Assembly (NCBI RefSeq): GCF_024297065.1
Contig: NZ_CP101114.1
Coordinates: 1,764,501-1,828,500, forward strand
Reading direction: 5' to 3'
Source of the DNA: Bartonella harrusi
Lineage (GTDB): Bacteria; Pseudomonadota; Alphaproteobacteria; Rhizobiales; Rhizobiaceae
Length of the DNA stretch: 64,000 nt
Part shown: positions 18,185-28,829 of the stretch, piece after piece
Layout: every line of letters starts with the position of its first letter
How positions within the stretch are numbered: the stretch's first letter is position 1
Notes under the pieces: generated by a model
Databases searched by the model: none
Seen by the model: only the letters and a program-made list of their open reading frames with translations
Told to the model about the DNA's origin: nothing
Translations under genes and position numbers: made by a program

Positions 18185-20758
18185 ATGAACATGAGCACAA
18201 TTTTTGAAATCAAACAAAAACTTATCGCACAAGCAGAGACAATTGCACAAATGCTTTTGCCAAAAGGAAAAAGACGTGGCAATGATTGGATTGTAGGAAG
18301 CACACGCGGCGAAGCCGGTCAAAGTTTATCGGTGTGCTTAAACGGCAATAAAGCCGGTCTTTGGTATGATTTTGCAGAAGGCAAAGGCGGTGACCTTTTA
18401 GACCTTTGGTGTGAAGTCAAAGGAATAAGTCTTTCTCAAGCATTAGAAGAAGCACGTACCACTCTCAATCTTACACGCCCCAAACCTTTTATGGCACCCC
18501 ACCGTTCCTATCGTCGTCCACCCGTTCCCACGAGTAACTCACCGCAAAATTTAGTAAAAACCTATCTCAACAAAGAGCGCCATATTCCCTTAGAGATTTT
18601 AAAGCGTTACCGCATAGGAGAAGATGGGGAAAAGATCATTTTTCCCTTTTATAAACCGGATGGCACCCTTGCCTTGGTAAAAGAACGGCTTGCACAAACA
18701 GGTGCAAAACCTAAGCCAACAACGGCACAATGTGAACCGATTCTCTTTGGTTGGCAAGCTCTCACCCCCCCCACAACCGCTGCCACAGCCGCAAACCACG
18801 CAGCCACAACCGCACACCCCGCAACCACAGCCGCAAACCCCACAGCCACAGCCGCAAACCACGCAGCAACAGCCGCACACCCCGCTGCCACAACCGCAAA
18901 CCCCACAGCCACAGCCGCACACCCCACAGTCACAGCCGCACACCCCGCTGCCACAGCCACAAACCCCGCTGCCACAACCGCACACCCCACAGCCACAACC
19001 GCAAACCACGCAGCAACAGCCACAAACCACGCAGCAACAGCCGCAAACCCCGCTGCCACAACCGCAAACCCCACAGCCACAGCCGCACACCCCGCAGCCA
19101 CAGCCGCACACCCCGCAACCACAGCCGCACACCCCGCAACCACAGCCGCAAACCACGCAGCCACAGCCGCACACCCCGCAGCAACAACCGCACACCCCGC
19201 AACCACAGCCGCAAACCACGCAGCAACAGCCGCAAACCCCGCAGCCACAGCCGCAAACCACACAGCCACAGCCGCACACCCCACAGCCACAGCCGCAAAC
19301 CCCACAGCCACAACCGCACACCCCGCAACCACAGCCACAAACCCCACAGCCACAACCGCACACCCCGCAACCACAGCCACAAACCCCACAGCCACAACCG
19401 CACACCCCACAGCCACAACCGCACACCCCGCAACCACAACCGCACACCCCGCAGCCACAACCGCACACCCCGCAACCACAGCCGCAAACCCCACAGCCAC
19501 AGCTGAAAACCAAGCTTTTTTTTCAACCAATCGGACCATTGTTATTACTGAAGGCGAAATTGATGCACTTTCTTTAGCGGCCTATGGATATCCGGCACTC
19601 TCGGTACCGTTTGGCGGAGGCGTTGGGGGCAAACACAATTGGATTGAAAATGAGTTTGACCATTTAGAACCTTTTGAGACCATTTTTTTAGCCACCGATA
19701 TGGACAAACCGGGTGAAGAAGCCGCCCATGAAATTGCCAGCAGGCTTGGCCGCCACCGTTGCTATCGTGTACACTTACCCTGTAAAGATGCCAATGATTG
19801 TTTGACTTCTGGTATTGATGCAGCCACCATAAAAGCAGCCTTTTTATCAGCAAAAAGCTTTGCACCAAAAGGCTTACGCCGCGCCTCAGACTATAAAGAG
19901 CAAGTAATAGGGCTGTTTTGGCCAACCCCTGAACAGCATGAAGGATATACACTTCCCTACCCTAAGCTCAACGGAAAACTGTATTTCCGTCCAGCGGAAT
20001 TGACGCTATGGAGCGGAGCAAGTGGTGCCGGCAAGAGCCAATTGTTATCAGACTGTATTCCCCATTGGATTTCGCAAAAAAGTCGCCTTTGCTTAGCTTC
20101 ACTGGAAATGAAAGGAGAACAATCGTTGCGCCGTTTAACCAAACAAACGGGAGGATTAGAACATCCGACCAGAGAGATGATTGAACGCATTCTCCATTTT
20201 TTAGACGACGGACTGATTCTTTACGAACATGTTGGGAAATCGAGTGTCGACACGCTGCTCGATGTTTTTGACTATTGCCGTGCGCGCTATGGTTGCGATC
20301 AATTCATTATCGACAGTCTTATGCGGCTTGGTATCTGTTCAGATGACTACGCAGGGCAAGAACAAGCAGTTTATAAAATGGTTGATTGGGCTGTTTTAAA
20401 TGCCGTTCACATTCATCTTGTCGCCCATGCCCGCAAAGGAGGGCTAGAGAAAGAGATCCCCGGCACGGAAGATATTAAAGGCGCTTCCGAAATTGGTGCC
20501 AATGCTTTTAACATCATCACCATTTGGCGCAATCGCTCCTTAGAAGATAAAATTTTTGCCGCATCATGTAAAGAAGAAAAAGCAGAATTAGCCAAACGCC
20601 CTAGTGTGATTATGAATATCGCAAAACAACGTTCAGGGGATTTTGAAGGCAAAATTGGTCTTTGGTTTGACCAAAAAACCTACCGCTACCGTTGCTCCTG
20701 CGAACAGCTTATAACGCCAAAGCGTTATCTTGAACGCGGGGTCAACGCCTCTCTCTAA
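18185..20758 (+). CDS. Phage primase-helicase (Toprim + DnaB-like)
   Basis: An 857-residue fused primase/helicase like T7 gp4 or Twinkle, acting in phage DNA replication. Order of parts: N-terminal primase-associated domain (NDWIVGS...AGLWYDFAEGKGGDLLDLW) without zinc cysteines; a linker with a heptad repeat (about residues 195-440); a Toprim domain with the catalytic Glu in VITEGEIDAL and the DMD acid pair in LATDMDKPG; a RecA-like helicase core with Walker A GASGAGKS and a LASLEMKGEQS motif. The ATG at 18185 is chosen because the three truncated copies upstream share it. The low-complexity insertion is in frame on both sides, so the protein appears intact. Confidence 0.88.
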   Translation: MNMSTIFEIKQKLIAQAETIAQMLLPKGKRRGNDWIVGSTRGEAGQSLSVCLNGNKAGLWYDFAEGKGGDLLDLWCEVKGISLSQALEEARTTLNLTRPKPFMAPHRSYRRPPVPTSNSPQNLVKTYLNKERHIPLEILKRYRIGEDGEKIIFPFYKPDGTLALVKERLAQTGAKPKPTTAQCEPILFGWQALTPPTTAATAANHAATTAHPATTAANPTATAANHAATAAHPAATTANPTATAAHPTVTAAHPAATATNPAATTAHPTATTANHAATATNHAATAANPAATTANPTATAAHPAATAAHPATTAAHPATTAANHAATAAHPAATTAHPATTAANHAATAANPAATAANHTATAAHPTATAANPTATTAHPATTATNPTATTAHPATTATNPTATTAHPTATTAHPATTTAHPAATTAHPATTAANPTATAENQAFFSTNRTIVITEGEIDALSLAAYGYPALSVPFGGGVGGKHNWIENEFDHLEPFETIFLATDMDKPGEEAAHEIASRLGRHRCYRVHLPCKDANDCLTSGIDAATIKAAFLSAKSFAPKGLRRASDYKEQVIGLFWPTPEQHEGYTLPYPKLNGKLYFRPAELTLWSGASGAGKSQLLSDCIPHWISQKSRLCLASLEMKGEQSLRRLTKQTGGLEHPTREMIERILHFLDDGLILYEHVGKSSVDTLLDVFDYCRARYGCDQFIIDSLMRLGICSDDYAGQEQAVYKMVDWAVLNAVHIHLVAHARKGGLEKEIPGTEDIKGASEIGANAFNIITIWRNRSLEDKIFAASCKEEKAELAKRPSVIMNIAKQRSGDFEGKIGLWFDQKTYRYRCSCEQLITPKRYLERGVNASL
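18768..19505 (+). repeat. 21-bp minisatellite in the primase linker (about 35 copies)
   Basis: Repeat of 21 bases, for example CAACCACAGCCGCAAACCCC, coding a seven-residue unit such as TAANPTA, TAAHPAT or TTANHAA. The sequence lacks stops in most frames on both strands, which produces long spurious antisense frames. Placed between the N-terminal domain and Toprim, it would form a long Ala/Thr-rich flexible tether. Confidence 0.95.
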
Positions 20759-20814
20759 CAACCAAGCCCATAGAGCCCTCACACACCTCACACCCTCATA
20801 AGCAAACAAAGAGA

Positions 20815-23060
20815 GCATTCCCAGCAAGCAGGGAAACACCCCATCATTCGAGATCAAAAACCAGCGACCCCCCATATCCATCACTCCTATCTTCGCCAAA
20901 CCAACGCTCACCCCAACAATGCCGGAAAATACCAAAAGCTTCAAAAGCCATACACAACGCGATGCCCACCCACTGTGCACTCTCGAAAGCAAAATCACCA
21001 ACAGCTCCAACAAGGCAATGAACCCCACCACTATTAAGGTAAAACCCCACATTATATCAAAACGCTTTAATTCCTGATAAGAAAAAAAACAGGACAACGC
21101 CCGCAATGCAACAAAACACCAACGCCTTTAAAAAGATCCACCACGTAAAAGTCGTGCTCTTTGCTCCCATTCCAATAAAAACAAAAATAGCCCCCACGAC
21201 ACCGCAAACACCAGCCCCCGTAGAAACACTTCCCACGTCACAACTGGCATCCCCGCATTCACATAAACCCAACCAAGGGAAAAACGAAAAGACAGCAAAA
21301 CTTCACTGCCGTTAAAAACACGCCCGGCATAACAACCATACCCCCACTCCTTTATAAACAACAACAGCCATAATGCAGAAAAGCACTCCTCATTTCAAGA
21401 ACAAAGCCCCTATGACATAAGCCACCTCATTCCCATATAAACAAAAACAAAGACAGCTCCAACAATGCTTCAAAACGCTTCTGCCTTCAAGAATCACGCC
21501 CCTATAACCTCAACACACCTCACACTTTCATCAGAAAAACGAAAGAAAAGTGCCGTCATAAAAAGCAACACTCCCTCACTCAAAAATCAAAACCCCCAAA
21601 CACCGCTCTACTTTGCTCCCTCAACAGCAACAATACCCTCCGCAAGACAGCAAAACACCAGCGCTTTTAAAATCACGCTCTACACAACGCTCACCCCACC
21701 GCGTCATAAGCAAAATCCCCCGCTCCGTTATAAACAATAACACCGCCAACAATACAGTAAAACGCCACAATCTTCGAGAACCAAACCAATATGATACGAT
21801 CCACCTCATGCCCACATAAGCAACCCCAAGAAAAAGACCCATCATGCAGGAAAACACCCACCGATTCGAGAACCAAAGCCAGTCCACCCCAATTCGCTCT
21901 GCTTGCCTATAAATAAAATCGCTAACAGGGGGAAGAATGAAGTAAAACCCCAAATTCTCCCAGAAAAATCCCCGCGTAACCCCAAACCTCCTCGTTACTC
22001 TATAAAGCAAAGCAAAGGCACCACCGATGACACAAAAGACAATGCAACAAAACGCCCAAAAATTCAAAACAACACACCATGCGCTCCCACCACACACTCT
22101 GCCTCCTTATCCACCCGCCCCTCTATGCATCCCCCTTGATAAATCAAACCCAAGATACCGCCAACAATGCAACAAAACGCTCCCATTTCAAGAACCATAA
22201 GCAACGCAATACCACCGCATTCTGCCGCCCTCTGATAAGCCAAAACAAGGACAGTTCCCACAATGCAAACACCACCAATACCAGCAAGAACAATCCCCAC
22301 ACAACAGCGATACCCCCCGCTCCTTTATACGCACAAATGAAAGATACCGCCAACAATGCAACAAAACGCTCCCATTTCAAGAACCATAAGCAACGCAATA
22401 TCACCGCATCCTGCCGCCCTCTGATAAGCCAAAACAAGGACAGTTCCCACAATGCAAACACCACCAATACCAGCAAGAACAATCCCCACACAACAGCGAT
22501 ACCCCCCCGCTCCTTTATACGCACAAATGAAAGATACCGCCAACAATGCAACAAAACGCTCCCATTTCAAGAACCATAAGCAACGCAATATCACCGCATC
22601 CTGCCGCCCTCTGATAAGCCAAAACAAGGACAGTTCCCACAATGCAAACACCACCAATACCAGCAAGAACAATCCCCACACAACAGCGATACCCCCCGCT
22701 CCTTTATACGCACAAATGAAAGATACCGCCGACAATGCAACAAAACGCCCAAAAATTCAAAACAACACACCATGCGCCCCCACCACACACTCTGCCTCCT
22801 TATCCACCCGCCCCTCTATGCATCCCCCTTGATAAATCAAACCCAAGATACCGCCAACAATGCAACAAAACGCCAACCAATTCAAGAAACACACCCATAG
22901 GCGCTCAACACCCCTCACGCCTTCATAAGAGAACAAAAGAAAAGTGCCATCATAAAGAGAAACATCCACTCATTTGAGCACCAGAGCCAGCAAATGCTCC
23001 TCTGCTTTACTCTCTCAGAAATAAAAACAAGGACGGCTCCAACAATGTGGCAAAACACCA
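20815..23060 (-). repeat. Degenerate tandem array with hydrophobic coding periodicity
   Basis: At least twelve degenerate units of about 100-190 bp, each with a CAATGCAACAAAACGCC-like core (for example near 21115, 21464, 21647, 21750, 21845, 22040, 22166, 22350, 22548, 22735, 22858 and 23044). Three near-identical 188-bp units span about 22140-22735. On the minus strand each core reads as a hydrophobic segment such as FCCIVGGILGLIYQG, VFPCLLGMLSLFAYEG or VFSCMMGLFLGVAYVG. Frames are broken between units, so I call it a repeat array rather than genes. Confidence 0.75.
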
Positions 23061-23335
23061 TCCCCTTTGAGAACGCCTCCTGTTTAAAAAAGAGAGTGCA
23101 TAAAAATTCCCGTCAAACAGCAAACACCCAATGCCAACACCCCTCATAAGACAGAGCCCCCACCCTCAATCTTCCAGAACCCAATGCCAACAGCCTGCCA
23201 ACAACCAATGTCAATATAATGCTAACAGCCGAGGAGACACCAAGCAAAGCTTCCCCACGCATGCGCATACAACATCTTACATCTAATTTTTTGAACATCA
23301 AACAAAACGACAATTTTTAAAGGAGAAAAGATGAT

Positions 23336-23932
23336 ATGAACCACCAAGAGGAAAGAACCCACCAAGAGGAACAAAAAAACAAGACACAAACGTTTTCCTC
23401 TGCCCAGCATAAGGAAGAGAAAGAGCAAATTGGCCACTTAAAGACACAAGAATTTACTCTTGAAACGAGCAACCCTTATTTTCAACCACCCCACCCAGAA
23501 AACTCTAGCAACCCACGCAACATCAAAGCCATTGTCAATGCAAAAGGCCGTCCGATTGCCCTTTTATATGCAAAAGGACATCTCAGCAAAGCGCAATATA
23601 GGGCAGCAGAACAATTTTATATTTATTGGCGCCAAAATCAAGCAGACCTTCACATGAGTCCTGACTACACGCGTGAAAAGGTTGAAGGCAGTCAAGGTTA
23701 CACACACCCTATTGAGCGTCAAATCGAAGCATCCAAGCATTTACAAAAGATCAAAGTTCTGCTTGGTATTCTTGGCTATGCACTTGTAGAAAAGGTTGTT
23801 GGTTACGATCAAGCAATTAAAGAATTAAGCGACTCAAAACGCAAGCAAAACTCCCTTGCGGATCATTTACGAGACTGTTTAGACTTGCTCGCATTTCATT
23901 GGGGATATGCAAACCGTAAAAGCTCTCAATAA
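23336..23932 (+). CDS. DUF6456-like phage-associated protein
   Basis: A 198-residue protein. A Glu/Gln/Lys-rich, likely disordered N-terminus (about 60 residues) precedes a conserved-looking part: GHLSKAQYRAAEQFYIYW, then MSPDYTREKVEGSQGY, KVLLGILGYALVEKVVGY and DCLDLLAFHWGYA. This resembles the DUF6456 region of rhizobial phage proteins, as I recall it. AAGGAG lies 10 bases before the ATG at 23336. Function unknown; it closes the replication block of the prophage. Confidence 0.6.
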   Translation: MNHQEERTHQEEQKNKTQTFSSAQHKEEKEQIGHLKTQEFTLETSNPYFQPPHPENSSNPRNIKAIVNAKGRPIALLYAKGHLSKAQYRAAEQFYIYWRQNQADLHMSPDYTREKVEGSQGYTHPIERQIEASKHLQKIKVLLGILGYALVEKVVGYDQAIKELSDSKRKQNSLADHLRDCLDLLAFHWGYANRKSSQ

Positions 23933-23939
23933 TCCCCCA

Positions 23940-24650
23940 CCACAAAGAACAAAACAACAAATGAAGACCTCCTATAAGCAATGAGATAATCAATAAATTC
24001 AATCAAACGCAACCAATAAAACCAAACATCAACACATCAACAATGGAGAGAACACAAGCCCCTAAAACGAATCAGCACACCAACAGCCCCCCATCACAAA
24101 CCACTACACCAAACAATTAACCTCTTTGAGCAACTTCAATCCATACAAAAATTTGCAGTTTTTTCAGACTTTTCTACATCGTCGTTATCTGATTACAGTT
24201 TCATTCATCAAGACCATCGCATTTTTTTCTTATCCATAAGCAGATTTTCAAGCTTATTTTTCTGCAAAATTTTATTTTAAAATAAAAACATGTTTCATAA
24301 CGGTAACATGCTATCAATAACACACATTATCCACTTGGTACATTTTGAATAAAAATATATTGTAAAATACGTATCACTGAATTAATTATGAAAATAAAAC
24401 AACAATAATGATTCTATTATTTTGCGTATAATGTTTTATTATGTTGATTTTTTTAACGCAAGAATTTTATAAGCATATAGCTTATAAATCTTGTATGACT
24501 AAAAAATCAGGGAACAATGAAACAATAACAGCAAAATGTTTTTATGCCTATAGATTTTTCAGATTCTTCTGCTATGACAGAAAATAATTAAAATCATCAC
24601 AAATATCGAGGATGTAAGAGAGATCTTCTGTATGAGATGAAAAAATAAAA
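23940..24650. other. AT-rich intergenic region
   Basis: Very AT-rich from 24120 on, with no open frame I would support. No RNA gene recognised. Confidence 0.4.
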
Positions 24651-24655
24651 CCCCA

Positions 24656-25530
24656 TAGGGCGCATCCAACCCTCATAAGATGCACCCTAAACTCTACGGG
24701 ATGCACCACCCTCATAAAGTGCATCCCGCCCCTCACGGGCGCATCCAACCCTCATAAGATGCACCCTAAACTCTACGGGATGCACCACCCTCATAAAGTG
24801 CATCCCGCCCCTCACGGGCGCATCCAACCCTCATAAGATGCACCCTAAACTCTACGGGATGCACCACCCTCATAAAGTGCATCCCGCCCCTCATGGGCGC
24901 ATCCAACTCTCATAAGATGCACCCTAAACTCTACGGGATGCACCACCCTCATAAAGTGCATCCCGCCCCTCATGGGCGCATCCAACCCTCATAAGATGCA
25001 CCCTAAACTCTACGGGATGCACCACCCTCATAAAGTGCATCCCGCCCCTCATGGGCGCATCCAACCCTCATAAGATGCACCCTAAACTCTACGGGATGCA
25101 CCACCCTCATAAAGTGCATCCCGCCCCTCATGGGCGCATCCAACCCTCATAAGATGCACCCTAAACTCTACGGGATGCACCACCCTCATAAAGTGCATCC
25201 CGCCCCTCATGGGCGCATCCAACCCTCATAAGATGCACCCTAAACTCTACGGGATGCACCACCCTCATAAAGTGCATCCCGCCCCTCATGGGCGCATCCA
25301 ACCCTCATAAGATGCACCCTAAACTCTACGGGATGCACCACCCTCATAAAGTGCATCCCGCCCCTCATGGGCGCATCCAACCCTCATAAGATGCACCCTA
25401 AACTCTACGGGATGCACCACCCTCATAAAGTGCATCCCGCCCCTCATGGGCGCATCCAACCCTCATAAGATGCACCCTAAACTCTACGGGATGCACCACC
25501 CTCATAAAGTGCATCCCGCCCCTCACAGAG
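24656..25530. repeat. 79-bp palindromic tandem repeat, 11 copies
   Basis: Exact 79-base period (unit starts at 24661, 24740, 24819, ... 25451), with only C/T changes such as CTCACGGGC versus CTCATGGGC. Inside each unit GGGATGCAC and GTGCATCCC form a perfect 9-bp stem around CACCCTCATAAA, and a further GATGCACCC offers alternative pairing. The near identity implies recent expansion. Confidence 0.97.
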
Positions 25531-25886
25531 TACATTCTACCCCTCATAGAATATACCCTCACCCCTTACGGGGGATTCTCAACTCTCATGGATGCTTTGC
25601 TCTTATAAGTCCCTCTACCATGGGCACAAAAAAGAAGTTTTTTAGCAGCTCTTTTGTCACCCATACCTGTAGGAGCTCTGTAAAGAACCTTCACAACAAC
25701 CTTTACGCATCCATAAAACAAATTCTAAAAGAATTCATTAAGGCAATTAAGGGTAAATTTTGTCAATTTCTAGACAAGTTTCCTTCTTTTTTATGAATGT
25801 TGCATTTTTACTATAGTTATAGAAATGAAATTTATATATAATTCATATTGATATTTATTTATAGAAATAAATATAGGAGCAAAACT
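25531..25886. other. Array edge and AT-rich promoter region
   Basis: Decayed copies of the 79-bp unit to about 25600, then AT-rich sequence leading to the next gene. An open frame at 25446-25796 overlaps the array and is not supported. Confidence 0.4.
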
Positions 25887-26225
25887 ATGAATATCAGATA
25901 TTTTTTCATAGCAGGAGCAATAACAAGTGGTTTAGCACTTGCACTCCAAGAATCTGATCGTATAGTTAATCAAGAAAAAGACCTTATTATAACCCCTTAT
26001 AATGCTGATGAAGTTTATAAAAATGATTTACATGATATTGAACCAATAAGTGGCAAATTTGATACATTGAATATAATAATCACACCAAGTAATAATGATA
26101 TGAAAGAGAGTGAAACAGGCGATTTATACAAAACAAGAAAAAAATTACTCTATGCGTTAACTGAATTTTTATATTATTTTATCATTTTCTGCATAAAAAT
26201 GTTTTATGCAAGAAATATTGTATAG
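25887..26225 (+). CDS. Small exported or membrane protein, unknown
   Basis: Encodes 112 residues. The start MNIRYFFIAGAITSGLALA is a signal peptide or anchor; the middle is polar and acidic (NADEVYKNDLHDIEP); the C-terminus has a second hydrophobic stretch (LTEFLYYFIIFCIKMFY). An ATAGGAGC ribosome binding site precedes the ATG at 25887. I do not recognise the family. Its low GC content matches the flanking sequence, suggesting acquired DNA. Confidence 0.6.
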   Translation: MNIRYFFIAGAITSGLALALQESDRIVNQEKDLIITPYNADEVYKNDLHDIEPISGKFDTLNIIITPSNNDMKESETGDLYKTRKKLLYALTEFLYYFIIFCIKMFYARNIV

Positions 26226-26569
26226 AGCTTCTAACAGCTTTTAAGAGAAGCAAAACAGATTATGATAAATAAAATGAAATACTGAAAATTCCACGATGAA
26301 GATGTGGAAGTGGTTTTACTTTACTTTTTCTATCAATGATAAGATAACTTTGTTTTCTATTCTACCAAGAAAATTTTTCTCTTCTAAACAGAAAAAAGAA
26401 CAGTCACATTTTAACATCTTTTCTCTGTAGAATGATCCATCTTTTATCAAAAAGGGAAGAATATTTATTCTTTTTAAAAAAATTTTCTTCAAAAAAGAGA
26501 TAACAATCAATTGACAGTTGATTTTTCCCCCAACATCCTTCAAGATATTTTCAATCCACTTTTTAGTTT
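26226..26569. other. No gene seen
   Basis: AT-rich debris; the minus-strand frame at 26316-26543 is short and unrecognised. Confidence 0.35.
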
Positions 26570-27190
26570 GTGTTCTCCATTTTCCTTAAATTTTTGAAGT
26601 GTTCTTAAATTAGCATAAAAAGGCCCTTTATTATCCTCAACTCATCAATGCTAATATCGATAAATTCTACTTCACCATTCTTGATATAAATAATATCGGG
26701 ACAGAACTTTCTCTCTCCAACTTTAAATATCTCTTCATCATCACATACGATAGCCCCTCGTTCCCTTAATTCCTGTCTTTTATGCTCGACGCATTTTCTA
26801 TGAAAATCTCGTTTTTATTGCACAAACTTGGGTCTCTAAATCTAAAATCCCGATAATGATGAACATTCAAGAACATTTTCTCTGCCGCTCGTTCAAACAC
26901 AGCGTAACGAAACTGCTCTGTTTTAGCCACCTCTTCTGCTATCACCACAGCTCGTTCAAGATGGCTTTCATCAAGAGTTGCCGATTCGCTCTCAGCATCA
27001 AAGCCATATCGATTGTCTGCAGCAAAGCGTTTTTGATAAGAACGTCAAGTCTCCACATCACCGAGCAAAGCAAGAGCTGCAAGATGTAACAGAGCATAAA
27101 AGGAGCCCTTTTTGTTTCATTGGACAACCAATTTACAGTGTTTTTTCCCAAGGCGGAGCGCTCTATTGCGAGCGAAACATTTCCTGAAAA
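26570..27190 (-). pseudogene. Degraded gene, unknown family
   Basis: Broken minus-strand frames can be joined: CYILQLLLCSVMWRLD ... LIKNALLQTIDMALMLRANR, then VVIAEEVAKTEQFRYAVFER, then EEIFKVGERKFCPDIIYIK and VEFIDISIDELRI. At least two frameshifts or stops interrupt them. The ILQLLLC segment also occurs in the repeats at 30.3-31.3 kb. Confidence 0.5.
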
Positions 27191-27207
27191 CTTGTATCTT
27201 CCATCAC

Positions 27208-27631
27208 CTATTTTAAAACTCTATCAAGCTCTTGCTTTAAACGCTCTTCAGTGACTCTTTCTTCAAAAATTTCCAATCCTTTAGCTACAAACGTTATATG
27301 CACCGCTGGTAAATTTTGAAAATTATCAGGATTGATGGTTTGGCAAGCAGCAGAAAAAAGACCGGTCATCACTAAAAGCCCACGATCAAAGTTTGGACAC
27401 TCTTTGTGCATTTCCTCATTATAGAGAAAATACACTTCGCGATCGGGTCAGAAGAGGGGAGCCAAATGATCCCCCGTCCCTCGATTTCCACCGACCACCC
27501 CAAGTTTTTAAAAGCGCTGTCGCCCTTTCCATGGTCAAAGCTTCATCATCAACTTCATAAAGCTCTTCTTGTCCTTCCTCTTCCCATCTTTGCGCATTCC
27601 CATATCTCTTGTTCTCATATCCACTTATCAA
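27208..27631 (-). pseudogene. Family C pseudogene, copy 1
   Basis: Two minus-strand frames joined by a frameshift near 27430: VDDEALTMERATALLKTWGG, then DREVYFLYNEEMHKECPNFD ... AVHITFVAKGLEIFEERVTE. A homologous broken copy lies at 31260-31800 (NDDEALMMQSAIVL, AIQLTFVRKEWKIFQERVRV). Both lie directly downstream of an A-B membrane gene set, so C may once have been the third gene of the unit. Function unknown. Confidence 0.5.
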
Positions 27632-27830
27632 GTTCCTCTTCTCTTGCCCCTCATGCTTTTACAAACATTATCTCATGTTCTTGCAACGCTTTTTGCAGTT
27701 CTCCTTTCACGCAGCAAGACATTCTCACCTGCTTAAAGACACCAAAATAAAGCTGTAAAATAATCATGCTAAAAAAAGAAGTATCTGAAACAATCAATGC
27801 GACAACTAAAAGCACAAAAGAAAAGCTTGT
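27567..27830 (-). repeat. Duplicated 3' end of the A-B membrane gene
   Basis: The segment from TTGTCCTTCCTCTTCCCATC to AGAAGTATCTGAAACAATC is a near-perfect copy of 27826-28085, offset by 259 bases, and includes the B-module tail and its stop. Confidence 0.9.
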
Positions 27831-27908
27831 CCTTCCTCTTCCCATCTTTGCGCATTCCCATATCTCTTGTTCTCATATCCACTTATCAAGTTCCTCTCCT
27901 CTTGCCCC

Positions 27909-28478
27909 TCATGCTTTTACAAACATTATCTCATGTTCTTGCAACGCTTTTTGCAGTTCTCCTTTCACGCAGCAAGACATTCTCACCTGCTTAAAGACAC
28001 CAAAATAAAGCTGTAAAATAATCATGCTAAAAAAAGAAGTATCTGAAACAATCAATGCGACAACTAAAAGCACAAAAGAAAAGAACATGATAACAGTCTC
28101 GCACTTATCCTTATTGTCCTTTTTATAAAGGTTATTTTGAAGACAAGGTCTTTTCTCCCACTGCGGATTTGCTTCTTTTAATTTCCGTCTATTTTTTTTT
28201 AACAAAAACCATAAAATGAGGTGAAATATGATCACGACCGGTATCGAAGCAAAGGCACATACGATCAAAACTTGCCAAAACACAAGGATAGAAAAAAGCG
28301 TAGTCTCATGCCACACAATAAATTTCCATTGTGCGAAGGAGGGTATGAAAACCATTCTGTTCCACAGATCAATGATGAGTGAGAGGGAAGAAATGACGAT
28401 ATATTCTCTTGCCGAAAACCACGCGTTTTCAAAAAAAATACGCAATGCGTTATAAAATTTTGAATTTTTCTGCTTCAT
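27909..28478 (-). CDS. Membrane protein, A-B module fusion (189 aa)
   Basis: Residues 1-130 form an A module: a short soluble lead, FSAREYIVISSLSLIIDLW (first membrane segment), a second membrane segment (LIVCAFASIPVVIIFHLIL) and a basic tail KKNRRKLKEANP. Residues 131-189 form a B module: a membrane segment starting MFFSFVLLVVALIVS and a basic exit GVFKQVRMSCCVKGEL. The order A then B matches the neighbouring separate genes, so a stop between them has been lost. Inner membrane location expected; function unknown. Confidence 0.65.
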   Translation of the reverse strand: MKQKNSKFYNALRIFFENAWFSAREYIVISSLSLIIDLWNRMVFIPSFAQWKFIVWHETTLFSILVFWQVLIVCAFASIPVVIIFHLILWFLLKKNRRKLKEANPQWEKRPCLQNNLYKKDNKDKCETVIMFFSFVLLVVALIVSDTSFFSMIILQLYFGVFKQVRMSCCVKGELQKALQEHEIMFVKA

Positions 28479-28625
28479 TCTCCTCCTTTTTTCTCTTCTG
28501 CTCTCTCTTTTTACTATGATGCAACTACCATTTCATCATAGCGTAATTACCATAGCATAATTTCACCTCGTTTTTTGCATTTGCCCCGTTTTTACAAGGA
28601 CACAGTTTTCAATAACATGACTGTT

Positions 28626-28826
28626 TCAAGAGCATTCCAAGCTCTCTGTATGCTTTTTCATTTCTCTGTTTAATTGTTGTGTCACCTTGAAATACAGTAT
28701 CCAACGCTTAATAAAAGAAGTATACAGCGCAACCACTGCTATCGTTAAAACAACATCAAGTACTATCCCGATAAAAAACAAGAGAAAGAATAATTTCATC
28801 GCAGTTATAAAAGTCATAGCATCCAT
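28626..28826 (-). CDS. Small membrane protein, B module (66 aa)
   Basis: One N-terminal membrane segment (FFLLFFIGIVLDVVLTIAVVAL) followed by the B-module exit motif YTSFIKRWILYFKVTQQLN and a charged tail. Starts 3 bases after the upstream gene's stop, indicating translational coupling in a minus-strand operon. Function unknown. Confidence 0.65.
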   Translation of the reverse strand: MDAMTFITAMKLFFLLFFIGIVLDVVLTIAVVALYTSFIKRWILYFKVTQQLNREMKKHTESLECS

Positions 28827-28829
28827 TTT

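Noticed and set aside
18599..19539. Cys/Gly- or Val/Ala-rich frames of about 300 codons opposite the primase repeat
   Set aside because: Antisense shadows of the 21-base repeat; the plus frame continues into recognised primase and helicase domains.
24656..25530. CRISPR array
   Set aside because: The whole 79-base unit is repeated; there are no unique spacers and no cas genes.
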